DNA of 64,000 nt, from positions 1,856,001-1,920,000 of the forward strand of contig AP019701.1 in assembly GCA_006738865.1 (NCBI GenBank), written 5' to 3'. Below the pieces are notes generated by a model. It saw only the letters and a list, made by a program, of their open reading frames with translations, had not been told where the DNA came from and did not search any database. Position numbers and translations under genes: made by a program. Positions 1 to 7,817 of this stretch are shown here, one piece after another. Every line of letters begins with the position of its first letter. The stretch's first letter is position 1. The DNA comes from Allostella sp. ATCC 35155 (GTDB taxonomy: Bacteria; Pseudomonadota; Alphaproteobacteria; ATCC43930; Allostellaceae).

Positions 1-492
1 CAGACCAACCGGGTCGAAACGGACCCCAATGACCGCAGCTTGTCGAGGATTGCCGGGGACCAGGAGGTGAGAGGGGCGGAGCTGGAAATCGTCGGCCGAA
101 TTACCGGCAATCTCAGCTTCATCGGCGGATACAGCTATCTCGACGCCGAGTTCACCGAGTCCGTCCAGTACAAAGGTAATACGCCCGCGAACGTGCCGAA
201 GCACAAGGCGTCAGCCATGCTGAACTACAGCATCGAGACGAACTTCGGAACCTGGGATGCCGGACTGGGATACATCTATGTTCGCAATCGCCAGGGTGAC
301 AACGAGAACTCCTACATACTGCCGGACTATCACCGGATCGATCTGAGCGTCGGGTGGCAGTATCGGGGAGTGGAGTTGCGCCTCCGAGCCGAGAACATAC
401 TCGACAAGGACTATGTGTCCGGCTCCAGCGGTGTCTTCCTCAACCAGGGCCTGCCTCGCTCGTTCTTCCTGACGGCCAAGGCGACCTTCTGA
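1..492 (+). CDS. TonB-dependent outer-membrane receptor, C-terminal part (5' end outside window)
   Basis: The reading frame is open from the first base, so the gene starts upstream of the window and only the last 163 codons are visible. The residues are typical of the final strands of a TonB-dependent beta-barrel: alternating aromatic/polar strands, a NVPKHKAS stretch, an LRAENILDKDYV segment near the end and a terminal Phe (LTAKATF). Terminal Phe and the NILDKDY-like motif are hallmarks of siderophore or vitamin receptors such as FhuA/FecA relatives. It would sit in the outer membrane and import a metal chelate with TonB-ExbBD energy. The ligand cannot be told from this fragment. The ATG at 40 is internal, not a start. 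Confidence 0.9.
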   Translation, partial: QTNRVETDPNDRSLSRIAGDQEVRGAELEIVGRITGNLSFIGGYSYLDAEFTESVQYKGNTPANVPKHKASAMLNYSIETNFGTWDAGLGYIYVRNRQGDNENSYILPDYHRIDLSVGWQYRGVELRLRAENILDKDYVSGSSGVFLNQGLPRSFFLTAKATF

Positions 493-545
493 TGTGCCCG
501 AGATTTTCTCCAGTCCCCGATGCCGCCCGCCAGCAGGAGCAGAAG

Positions 546-1199
546 ATGGCTGCCTACCCCGTTCTCGTGACGAAGTTCCGCGCGCTCGTCGGCGCGCTCG
601 TTTCCTGCGTCCTGCTCGCGCAGCTGGCGGTCGCCGCGCCGCCCGGCCCGGATGGGAACCGGGGACATCTCAACCGCCTCCTGCACAATCCTGCGGTGAC
701 GAGCCATCTCGGCCTCACGGCCGAGCAGGCGCGGTCGGCCCAGGCGATCTCCAACGGGGTGGTGGAAAGCCATAGGGCGGACTTCGAGACGGCGCTGAAG
801 CCGAGCGGCAAGGCCGAGCGGGTCGTGCTGGTCCGCGACCTGTTCATGACCGTCAATGCGGACACTTTCCGCCGGCTGAACGGCGTGATCAGCGCGCCGC
901 AGCTGGAAAGGCTTCGCCAGATCGAGATTCAGACCTTCGGCATTCGGGCGCTCGCCCGGCCGAGCGTCATCCAGAGTCTGGAGCTGACGCCCGATCAGAT
1001 CGGCCGTCTGGCCAAGGTCGGCGATGCGATGGGCGAGCAACTGTCCGGGATCCACAAGGCCTCGGGGATGAGCCCGGCTGCGAAGACGGAGGCGACGACG
1101 GGAATCCGCCGCGCCGCTCTCCAGGGCGCACGGGAGATCATGAGCGCCGAGCAATGGGTCCGGTGGGAATTGCTGATCGGGGCCGAGTTCCGTCGGTAG
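546..1199 (+). CDS. small secreted (periplasmic) protein of unknown function
   Basis: A 217-residue protein beginning 53 bp after the TonB receptor stop, probably in the same transcript. The ATG at 546 is preceded by an AGGAGC ribosome site. Residues 10-31 form a Sec signal peptide with hydrophobic core and an AVA-AP cleavage region. The mature part is helical and charged and carries two LxLTxxQ motifs (LGLTAEQ at 55-61 and LELTPDQ at 145-151). Such motifs recur in periplasmic helical proteins of the Spy/CpxP and metal-sensor type, but the match is too weak to name a family. A role linked to the receptor is only inferred from position. Confidence 0.7.
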   Translation: MAAYPVLVTKFRALVGALVSCVLLAQLAVAAPPGPDGNRGHLNRLLHNPAVTSHLGLTAEQARSAQAISNGVVESHRADFETALKPSGKAERVVLVRDLFMTVNADTFRRLNGVISAPQLERLRQIEIQTFGIRALARPSVIQSLELTPDQIGRLAKVGDAMGEQLSGIHKASGMSPAAKTEATTGIRRAALQGAREIMSAEQWVRWELLIGAEFRR

Positions 1200-1279
1200 C
1201 GCGGAACCGGCCTTTCGATCCTGTTGCGATCCGCGTCGCGCCGGCCGGGTGGTCCCTTGGGCGCCCCGGCCGGTCTTGC

Positions 1280-1447
1280 TCAGGCGCGCCAGATGGGCTT
1301 GGTCATCTCGCTGCGGCGCTCCTCGTCGGACATGCCGATGTCGTGCATCAGATGCTCGTCGAGGGACGCCAGGCAGCGGCGGTGGAGGCTGCGCTCCTCC
1401 CAGGTCTGGAGGAAGCGGGTGAAGGAGCGGGTGATCATCTGCGCCAT
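1280..1447 (-). CDS. DUF1127-type small protein
   Basis: A 55-codon gene. It starts at an ATG preceded by an AGGGAG ribosome site and ends at a TGA. The sequence has an amphipathic first half (TRFLQTWEERSLHRR) and then a core LASLDEHLMHDIGMSDEE. This fits the DUF1127 (YjiS-like) pattern of a basic helix followed by L..LddhlLrDIGls. Known alphaproteobacterial DUF1127 proteins influence small-RNA turnover and phosphate or carbon metabolism; nothing here says which applies. It stands alone on the minus strand, downstream of the aldolase operon but separated from it by about 90 bp. Confidence 0.75.
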   Translation of the reverse strand: MAQMITRSFTRFLQTWEERSLHRRCLASLDEHLMHDIGMSDEERRSEMTKPIWRA

Positions 1448-1535
1448 GGTCGGAACTCCCTGAAAGGTTCGGGCCTCGCTGCCCGGTGTCCTTCAGTCGC
1501 AGCCGCCATGGCGGCGGTTCATGCGCGCACAGGTT

Positions 1536-2321
1536 TCATTTGTTACCGGGCCCGGCCGTCCGCAGGCCGTCGATTCCAGCCTTCATCGCCTGCTGGAAGA
1601 GGACGCTGTCGACGCCGTAGGCGAGCGCGCCGAAGCCCAGCTCCATGTAGCGCCGGCCGGTCGCGACATCGCCGCAGAGGAAGCCCGCGGTCTTGCCGTG
1701 GCGGCGGCAGGCGGCGACGACGGCGCGGATGGCGGCTTCGTACTTGGGATGGTCGAACTGGCCGTCGATGCCCAGCGCGTTGGTCAGGTCGAAATGGCCG
1801 ACCCAGCCGATGTCGATGCCGGGCGTCGCCATGATCGCATCGACATTCTCCAGCCCCGCGGCGGTTTCGATCAGGGCGATGACGATGGTGCGGCGGTTGG
1901 CTTCGCGCATCTTCTCCAGATGGTCGCCGAGGTCGTAGTCGTCGTGCGGCATCCCGAAGGCGAGGCCGCGCACGCCTTCGGGCCGGTAGCGGCACCAAGC
2001 GGCGATCTTCGCCGCCTGCTCGGCGGTCTCGACCATCGGCACCATGATGCCCATCATGCCGGCATCGAGCATCGGGCCGATGAGGTGATAGTGGCAGCCG
2101 GGAACCCGCACCAGTGGTGCTAGGCCGGTACCCCGCGCGAAGGCCGCCTGCGCCTTCATCGTCTCGACGCCGACGCCGCTGTGCTCGGTGTCGAAGAGCA
2201 CGAAATCGGCGCCCGCGTTGGCCAGGATCTGGCACAGGCCGGGGGTGAAGAACTCGAACGCCATGTGGCCGATCACCGGCTCGCCGCGTTCGATCCGCTC
2301 GCGCACTGGATTGTTTCGCAC
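1536..2321 (-). CDS. HpcH/HpaI-family aldolase (class II, metal-dependent)
   Basis: A 261-residue protein of standard family length. It starts at GTG with an AGGAGGT ribosome site about 11 nt upstream. Family signatures are visible: GADFVLFDTEHSG near residues 38-50, GMMGIMVPMVE (the glycine-rich loop before a TIM-barrel strand), IALIETAAGLENVD with the metal-binding Glu, and GHFDLTNALG with the metal-binding Asp. Members cleave or form 2-keto-3-deoxy acids or 4-hydroxy-2-oxo acids using pyruvate and an aldehyde. It is the last gene of the TRAP operon, 27 bp after the Ldh-type dehydrogenase, so it probably splits the compound that the transporter imports and the dehydrogenase oxidises. The exact substrate is not determinable. 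Confidence 0.88.
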   Translation of the reverse strand: MRNNPVRERIERGEPVIGHMAFEFFTPGLCQILANAGADFVLFDTEHSGVGVETMKAQAAFARGTGLAPLVRVPGCHYHLIGPMLDAGMMGIMVPMVETAEQAAKIAAWCRYRPEGVRGLAFGMPHDDYDLGDHLEKMREANRRTIVIALIETAAGLENVDAIMATPGIDIGWVGHFDLTNALGIDGQFDHPKYEAAIRAVVAACRRHGKTAGFLCGDVATGRRYMELGFGALAYGVDSVLFQQAMKAGIDGLRTAGPGNK

Positions 2322-2348
2322 GGGGAAGGCTACCTCCTGGTGGCGTGG

Positions 2349-3416
2349 TCAGATGCGCGCGCGGTCGAGAACCGATGACGCGATGCCGACACTGTCTGCG
2401 GCCTGCGCGATCTGGGCGCAGGTCGCGTCGTCGAGCGGGATGCCGCCGGCCAAGCGCTCGGCGCGGCAGCGGCGCTCCGGCTCGCCCGGCACCAGCACCT
2501 CGCCGTCCGGTGCAAGCGGCGGCGAGCCCTTGACCCATTCCTGCAGGCGCGCGACGTCGGCGGCGAAGGCGGATGCGCCGGCCATGCCGTCGGCATCGAT
2601 CACGATCGTCAGCATGTTGTTGACGAGACGGTCGGCACTGGGATTGTCGGGATGGCTGGAGCCGCCGCCGGTCAGGGCGCCGGCCAGGATCTCGCAGAGG
2701 ATCGACAGGCCCGATCCCTTGTGCGCCGCGATCGGCAGGATCGCGCCCGGCGGGCTGGCGTAGAAGGCCTCGGCGTCCTGCGTCGGCCGGCCGCCGCCGT
2801 CGAGGACCGCGCCCTCCGGCAACGGCATCCCCTTGTTGCGGGCGACCTGGATCTTGCCCTCGGCGACGACGCAGGTCGACATGTCGAGGATCATCGGTGC
2901 GCCGCCCGCGACGGGAATGCCGGCGGCGATGGGGTTGGCGGAGAGGCGGCGGTCGCTGCCGCCGTGCGGCGCCACCAGGATGCCGAAGCCCGAGGTGTTG
3001 ACGAAGTGGATCGATAGCAGCCCGGCTGCGGTCGCCATCTCCGCCCAGGCGCCGATCCGGCCGAGATGGCCGACATTGCGCAGCGCCATGACGGCGAGGC
3101 CGGATGCCATGGCCCGCTCGATCGCGGCGGCCATGGCAGCCCGGCCGAGCGACTGGCCGTAGCCGAAGCCGCCGTCGAATATCAGCAGCGGTCCGTCGTC
3201 GCGCAGCGTCGCCAATGCGCGCCCGGGCAGCACCATGCCCCGGCGCTGCCAGTCGATGTATTTCGCGAGCCGGATCACGCCATGGGAATCATGTCCGGCG
3301 AGGTTGGCGTCGACCAGATGGTCGGCGATCTGGCGGGCCTCGGCGTCGGGACATCCGGCCGCCGCGAAGACCGTGGCGACCGCCGTGCGCAGGGCGTCGG
3401 GCTGGAATCGATGCAT
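2349..3416 (-). CDS. Ldh-family (malate/L-lactate/ureidoglycolate-type) NAD(P)-dependent dehydrogenase
   Basis: A 355-residue oxidoreductase of the Ldh2/YlbC/YbiC fold, which is unrelated to classical lactate dehydrogenases. Diagnostic stretches are LVDANLAGHDSHGVIRLAKY (catalytic His of the DSHG motif, near residues 32-50), the NVGHLGRIGAWAEMA segment, FVNTSGFGILVAPHGG, NPIAAGIP, and LPIAAHKGSGLSILCEILAG. The family oxidises 2-hydroxyacids such as malate, L-lactate, 2,3-diketogulonate or sulfolactate. It lies 17 bp downstream of the TRAP permease gene and 27 bp upstream of the aldolase gene, on the same strand, so all are one operon. A 2-hydroxy acid is therefore a reasonable guess for the imported substrate. 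Confidence 0.88.
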   Translation of the reverse strand: MHRFQPDALRTAVATVFAAAGCPDAEARQIADHLVDANLAGHDSHGVIRLAKYIDWQRRGMVLPGRALATLRDDGPLLIFDGGFGYGQSLGRAAMAAAIERAMASGLAVMALRNVGHLGRIGAWAEMATAAGLLSIHFVNTSGFGILVAPHGGSDRRLSANPIAAGIPVAGGAPMILDMSTCVVAEGKIQVARNKGMPLPEGAVLDGGGRPTQDAEAFYASPPGAILPIAAHKGSGLSILCEILAGALTGGGSSHPDNPSADRLVNNMLTIVIDADGMAGASAFAADVARLQEWVKGSPPLAPDGEVLVPGEPERRCRAERLAGGIPLDDATCAQIAQAADSVGIASSVLDRARI

Positions 3417-3433
3417 GGCAGACTGCTCCGGCG

Positions 3434-5392
3434 TCAGTTCAGCATCCGCGGCAGCCAGAGCGCGACGTCCGGGATGAACAGGACGATCGCGAGGGCCACG
3501 GCCTGGAGGGCGATGAACGGCAGCAGCGAGACGAAGATGTGGTTGAGGCTGATCTCGGGTGGTGTCACCGATTTGAGATAGAAGGCCGCCTGCCCGAACG
3601 GCGGCGACAGGTAGCCGACCTGCATGACGATGTTGAACAGCACACCGAACCAGATGAGGTCGTAGCCCAGCGCCTGCACCGTCGGTGCGAAGATCGGCAT
3701 GGTCAGCAGCATGATGGAGAACCAGTCCATGAAGCAGCCGAGCACCAGCAGGATCAGCATCATGACCAGGATCACGCCGATCGGGTCGAGCGGCAGGCCG
3801 GTCATGATCGCCTTGAGGTACGAGATTCCGCCGAGCAGGTTGTAGACGCCGACCATCGCGTTGGCGCCGATCGTCAGCCAGATCAGCAGGCCGCAGGTCG
3901 ACATGGTCTGGTAGATCGAATCCCGCAGCATTCCCCAGCCGAGGGTGCCGCGGATGCCGGCGGCCACGATCACGCCGGCGACACCGAGCGCCGCCGCCTC
4001 GCTGACCGAGGAGAGGCCGGAATAGATGCTGCCGAGCACCGAGAAGATGATGAAGAGCGGCAGGATGACCTTCCTCAGGGACGCGAGCTTCTGCGACAGC
4101 GGGATGTTGTAGATCTCCGGCGGGGCAGGTGGTCCGAGCTTCGGGTTGATGGCGCAGCGGATCAGCACATAGCTGATGTAGATGCCGGCCATCAGCAGTC
4201 CGGGCACGGTCGAGGCGAGGAAGAGGTCGCCGATCGAGACCGAGGTGGTGAGACCGTAGAAGACGAGCACGAGGCTGGGCGGAATCATCACGCCGAGCGA
4301 CCCGCCGGCGCAGACGATGCCGATCGCCAGCTTCGAATCATAGCCGAGGCGCATCATCTGCGGCAGCGCGACGAGGCCGAGCAGGATGACTTCGCCGCCG
4401 ATGATGCCGGTCATCGCGGCCATGATCGAGGCGGCGATCAGCGTCATCACCCCGACGCCGCCGGGCAGCCGCCCGGCCCAGATCTTGAGGGCGTCGTAGA
4501 GGTCGTGCGCCACCCCGGACTTGTCGAGGATTGCCGCCATCAGCAGGAACATCGGCACCGACAGCAGCACGTAGGAATTGATGAAGCCGTAGGTGCGGAA
4601 GGTGATGATCGCGAGCGCGTCGATGTCGCGGAAGGCGACGCAGAAGATCACCGCAACGAGGCCCGTCGCAAAGCCGATCGGCATGCCGAGGCCGAAGATC
4701 AGCACGACGAACGCGGCCAGCATCAGCAGCGAGATGGTGTTGATCGAGGGCGAGAAGTCGCCGCCCGCCAGCCAGTCGAGCGGCCGGAACCAGGCCAGTT
4801 CGCCGTCGGTGCCCATCATCGCGCCGAGATAGACGGCGAAGGCGACGGCAACCGCGAAGCTGACGAGGACGAGCGGCGGGATCGAGCCGAGCTGGCGCAG
4901 GACCGTGCGCAGGTTGGCGAGGGCCTGCGCGATGATGAGGAGGCTGCCCAGCAGCATCGACACCTTGACGACGACCGGCGTCGGCTGCGCCCAGGCCGAG
5001 CCGCCGACCTCCCAGTCGAGGACGGAATCGCGCGCCAGGCGCCAGGACAGCCAGGCGAAGACGAAGAAGTAGATCAGGGTGCCGGCATAGCCGATGGCGT
5101 CGCAGACGAGCTTGGCGCGCGGCGAGTACTGATCGTAGAGGGCCGAGATCTGGATATGCTCCCGCCGCTGCAGGGCGTAGGAGCCGCCGAACAGGAAGGC
5201 GACCGCGATCGCGGTGGTGACGACGTCGTAGACCCAGATGGTCGGGGCGTGGAGGACGTCGCTGCTGACGTCGTAGATCGTGGCGGCGATCGACAGCGCA
5301 TAGGCGACGCTGAGCACCTTGGAGGTCGTGACCACCGCCCGATCGACGGCGTTCCTCGGGGTGACGTCGGAGGCGACGGCGGCATCGGTCAT
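3434..5392 (-). CDS. TRAP transporter fused permease (DctQ-DctM)
   Basis: A 652-residue polytopic membrane protein. The start chosen is the ATG of MTDAAVASD; codons upstream of it are Arg/Pro/Ser-rich and not membrane-like. Residues about 25-180 look like a DctQ small subunit with four membrane segments and the typical RREHIQIS motif at 76-83. A linker with one more membrane segment follows, then from about 220 a DctM large subunit with repeated hydrophobic helices and glycine-rich signatures (GLGMPIGFATGLVAVIFC, GGEVILLGLVALPQMMRLGYD, GGSLGVMIPPSLVLVFYG). TRAP systems take up organic acids with Na+ or H+ and a periplasmic DctP protein, here encoded just upstream. Q-M fusion is common in such systems. 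Confidence 0.93.
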   Translation of the reverse strand: MTDAAVASDVTPRNAVDRAVVTTSKVLSVAYALSIAATIYDVSSDVLHAPTIWVYDVVTTAIAVAFLFGGSYALQRREHIQISALYDQYSPRAKLVCDAIGYAGTLIYFFVFAWLSWRLARDSVLDWEVGGSAWAQPTPVVVKVSMLLGSLLIIAQALANLRTVLRQLGSIPPLVLVSFAVAVAFAVYLGAMMGTDGELAWFRPLDWLAGGDFSPSINTISLLMLAAFVVLIFGLGMPIGFATGLVAVIFCVAFRDIDALAIITFRTYGFINSYVLLSVPMFLLMAAILDKSGVAHDLYDALKIWAGRLPGGVGVMTLIAASIMAAMTGIIGGEVILLGLVALPQMMRLGYDSKLAIGIVCAGGSLGVMIPPSLVLVFYGLTTSVSIGDLFLASTVPGLLMAGIYISYVLIRCAINPKLGPPAPPEIYNIPLSQKLASLRKVILPLFIIFSVLGSIYSGLSSVSEAAALGVAGVIVAAGIRGTLGWGMLRDSIYQTMSTCGLLIWLTIGANAMVGVYNLLGGISYLKAIMTGLPLDPIGVILVMMLILLVLGCFMDWFSIMLLTMPIFAPTVQALGYDLIWFGVLFNIVMQVGYLSPPFGQAAFYLKSVTPPEISLNHIFVSLLPFIALQAVALAIVLFIPDVALWLPRMLN

Positions 5393-5446
5393 GAAGCGGC
5401 TTTCCTGCGCGGCCGCGATGCAGGCGGCCGGTGACGAGAGACGAGG

Positions 5447-5480
5447 GCCGGGCGACGGCGCGGCGGCACCGTCGCCCGGC
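5447..5480 (-). promoter_or_regulatory. intercistronic hairpin between dctP-type and dctQM-type genes
   Basis: A perfect 12-bp inverted repeat (GCCGGGCGACGG at 5447-5458 pairing with 5469-5480, 10-nt loop) lies in the 103-bp gap between the binding-protein stop and the permease start. It is not followed by a clear U tract on the minus strand. In binding-protein-dependent transporters such structures often stabilise or attenuate the transcript, giving more binding protein than permease. That role is inferred here. Confidence 0.5.
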
Positions 5481-5495
5481 TTCGACCGGCGGGCT

Positions 5496-6509
5496 CTAGA
5501 GCTTGCCGATGGACCGCAGGAACTTGACCTGGCTGTCGTAGACTTCCTTGGCGAGCGGGCTCTTCTTCGACCAGGATTCCCAGACCGTGCTCGCAACCTT
5601 GCGCATCTCGGCCTTTTCCTTCTCGCCCCAGGCGACCAGGGTCTCGGGCTTGCGCTTGGCGGCGGCAAGCCGGTCGGCCTGCTCCTGGGCGACCCAGGTG
5701 GCGAGGCTCCACTCGTCGACGGCCGCGGTCAGGGTGGCCTTGGTCTCCGCCGACAGGGCGTTCCACTTGCTGCGGCGGATGACGAAGTCCATCGCGTTCA
5801 GGGAGTGGATGCCGGGATAGATGGCGTAGGGGGCGATGCGGTTGTAGCCCGCCTCGTCATTGACCGAGAGCGTGCCCCAGTCCGTCGCCTCGATCTTGCC
5901 GGTGTCGAGGGCGGTATAGACCTCGGTGCCGGGCATGACCGAGACGGAGGCGCCGAGCTTGGCGAAGATCTCGGCCGGGATGCCGTCCGGCGAGCGCATC
6001 TTGACGCCCTTGAAGTCCTCGATCGAGCGGATCGGGTTCTTCGAGGGGATCGATTCCAGCCCGAGGATGACCGGACCCAGGAACACCGCGTCCCACTTCG
6101 CGGCGATCTTGTTCATGAGTTCGTGGCCGCCGCCGTGGCGATACCACATGATGAGGTGGAGCGGATTGTCGTAGCCGCCGGCGAGGTCCCAGAAGGCCGC
6201 CGCCGGCTCCTTGCCGCCCTGGTAGGCCATGGTGCCGGCCGCCGCGTCGAGCAGGCCCGCCTTGATCGCGTCCAGCGCCTCGGCCTGCGGGACGATGGTC
6301 GCGACCGGGAGCGCCTCGATCTGCAGGGCGCCCTTGGTGGCCACCTTCACGCGCTCGGCGAACTTCTGGAACTCCTTGTGGACCACCGTGTTCGGCCCAT
6401 AGAGGCTCTGCGCCTTCCACTTCTGCTGCGCTTCGGCCGCGCCCGTCCATGCGAGGCCGACGGCAACCGCGACGGCGGCGATGCGCGCCGCCGGAATTCT
6501 TCCGAGCAT
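5496..6509 (-). CDS. TRAP transporter periplasmic substrate-binding protein (DctP family)
   Basis: A 337-residue protein of usual DctP length. It has a Sec signal peptide at residues 1-27 (hydrophobic run VAVAVGLAWTGAAEA, cleavage after AEA). The mature part carries WKAQSLYGPNTVVHKEFQKFAERV, then the family region FKGVKMRSPDGIPAEIFAKLGASVSVMPGTEVYTAL, where the conserved Arg of MRSP normally pairs with the ligand carboxylate. A KIEATDWGT segment and an aromatic MDFVIRRSKWNALS stretch follow. It is the first gene of the minus-strand operon with the permease, dehydrogenase and aldolase. The ligand is probably an organic acid; which one is not shown by sequence. Confidence 0.92.
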   Translation of the reverse strand: MLGRIPAARIAAVAVAVGLAWTGAAEAQQKWKAQSLYGPNTVVHKEFQKFAERVKVATKGALQIEALPVATIVPQAEALDAIKAGLLDAAAGTMAYQGGKEPAAAFWDLAGGYDNPLHLIMWYRHGGGHELMNKIAAKWDAVFLGPVILGLESIPSKNPIRSIEDFKGVKMRSPDGIPAEIFAKLGASVSVMPGTEVYTALDTGKIEATDWGTLSVNDEAGYNRIAPYAIYPGIHSLNAMDFVIRRSKWNALSAETKATLTAAVDEWSLATWVAQEQADRLAAAKRKPETLVAWGEKEKAEMRKVASTVWESWSKKSPLAKEVYDSQVKFLRSIGKL

Positions 6510-6677
6510 AGGTTCCCTCCCGAATGACGTTCTCTGAGACGCATCCGACGACGTGCGTCACTGCGGCCCATGTGATCGCATCGCGGAAGGCTGGTCAACC
6601 GGTCGGGCGCCTGCCGGAACGGATCGCATGTGGCGGCGTTCGCTCGGTCAGCCCCCTGCAACAGATGCCGGAACCCG

Positions 6678-7748
6678 ATGGCGGACGATCCCTCCAATGC
6701 AGCCGAGTTCCGTCATGGCGCAGCCCGCCTGCCTGCGGTCAGAGTAGAGAGCTACAACGTCCAACTGCATGATGAATCGGGCGGATTTCTCGGAGACCGG
6801 GCCAGCTTCCGGGCCTTCCGGGAGTTGCTCGACGCGTGGCGGGAGCGTCTGCGCGACCTCGGCGGCGACCCGCTCGGCGAGGCGGAAGCGGGTTCGCTCG
6901 GCCGCAAGACGCTGGACCGGCTGCTCGCCGAGGGCGAGCCCGAGGCGGCCGGTCTCGTCCATGCCGTCGTCGAGGAGTTCGCGCAGGAACTGGCCGGAGT
7001 CGTCCGCCGCTTCCGCCGTCGCAAGGGGTGGAAGGACGCCACGCGGATCGTCGTCGGCGGAGGAATGCGCCACAGCCGCATCGGCGAAATCGCGATCGGC
7101 CGGACGACCGTGATGCTCAAGGGCGCCGGGCTCGACGTGACGCTCGTGCCGATCCGCCATCATCCCGACGAGGCCGGGCTGATCGGTGCCGTCCAGCTGG
7201 CGCCGGCCTGGATCTTCGCCGCCCACGACGCGATCGTCGCCGTCGACATCGGCGGCTCGAACATCCGCGCCGGCATCGTCGCCCTCAACCGCCGCAAGGC
7301 CGAAGACCTGTCGAAGGCGGCCGTCTGGAAGGCGGAAGTCTGGCAGCACCGGGCCGAGAAGGACAAGCCGGACCGCGACGAATCGGTCGAGCGGCTGACC
7401 GGCATGGTCGGCGACCTGGTCGCCCGGGCGGGCAAGGCGAAGCTGAAGCTCGCGCCCTTCGTCGGCATCGGCTGCCCGGGCAGGATCGAAGCCGACGGGA
7501 CGATCGCCACCGGCGCTCAGAACCTGCCGGGCAATTGGGAGGGCCGCGGCTTCAACCTGCCGGCCTGCCTGCGCGAGGCGGTGCCGGAGATCGGCGGCCA
7601 CGAGACCATGGTCCTGATGCACAATGATGCCGTGGTGCAGGGGCTGAGCGAGGCCCCGTTCATGCACGACGTGCCGGGCTGGGGCGTGCTCACGATCGGA
7701 ACCGGCCTCGGCAACGCCTTCTTCACCAATCGCGAGCCGCCCGGCTGA
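6678..7748 (+). CDS. ROK/ASKHA-type sugar kinase-like protein with apparently permuted halves
   Basis: A 356-residue protein if started at the ATG of MADDPSN (in-frame codons begin at 6630). The motifs of a ROK kinase are present but in swapped order. The N-terminal 150 residues hold the ADP-binding half (RIVVGGGMRHSRIG, then HHPDEAGLIGAVQLAP). The C-terminal half holds the substrate/phosphate half: IVAVDIGGSNIRAGIVAL near residue 175, GIGCPGRIEADGTIATGAQNLPG, an HNDAVVQG segment with the catalytic Asp, and IGTGLGNAFFTNR just before the stop. The zinc-binding HxGCxxCxxxxGC motif of many ROK proteins is absent. A glucokinase-like activity is plausible but unproven. It is followed 69 bp later by the PEP carboxylase-like gene. 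Confidence 0.75.
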   Translation: MADDPSNAAEFRHGAARLPAVRVESYNVQLHDESGGFLGDRASFRAFRELLDAWRERLRDLGGDPLGEAEAGSLGRKTLDRLLAEGEPEAAGLVHAVVEEFAQELAGVVRRFRRRKGWKDATRIVVGGGMRHSRIGEIAIGRTTVMLKGAGLDVTLVPIRHHPDEAGLIGAVQLAPAWIFAAHDAIVAVDIGGSNIRAGIVALNRRKAEDLSKAAVWKAEVWQHRAEKDKPDRDESVERLTGMVGDLVARAGKAKLKLAPFVGIGCPGRIEADGTIATGAQNLPGNWEGRGFNLPACLREAVPEIGGHETMVLMHNDAVVQGLSEAPFMHDVPGWGVLTIGTGLGNAFFTNREPPG

Positions 7749-7817
7749 TGGCGGTGGCACGCTTTCTGCCTCGTCGACCGGCAAGAGGGCCGGAAACCGT
7801 TGGCGAGGGCCGTGCCG

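Noticed and set aside
3104-5434. A 776-codon plus-strand open frame opposite the TRAP permease gene
   Set aside because: It is antisense to an unmistakable membrane protein, lacks a ribosome site, and its Asp/His/Arg/Gly-rich residues are the usual shadow of G+C-rich coding DNA.
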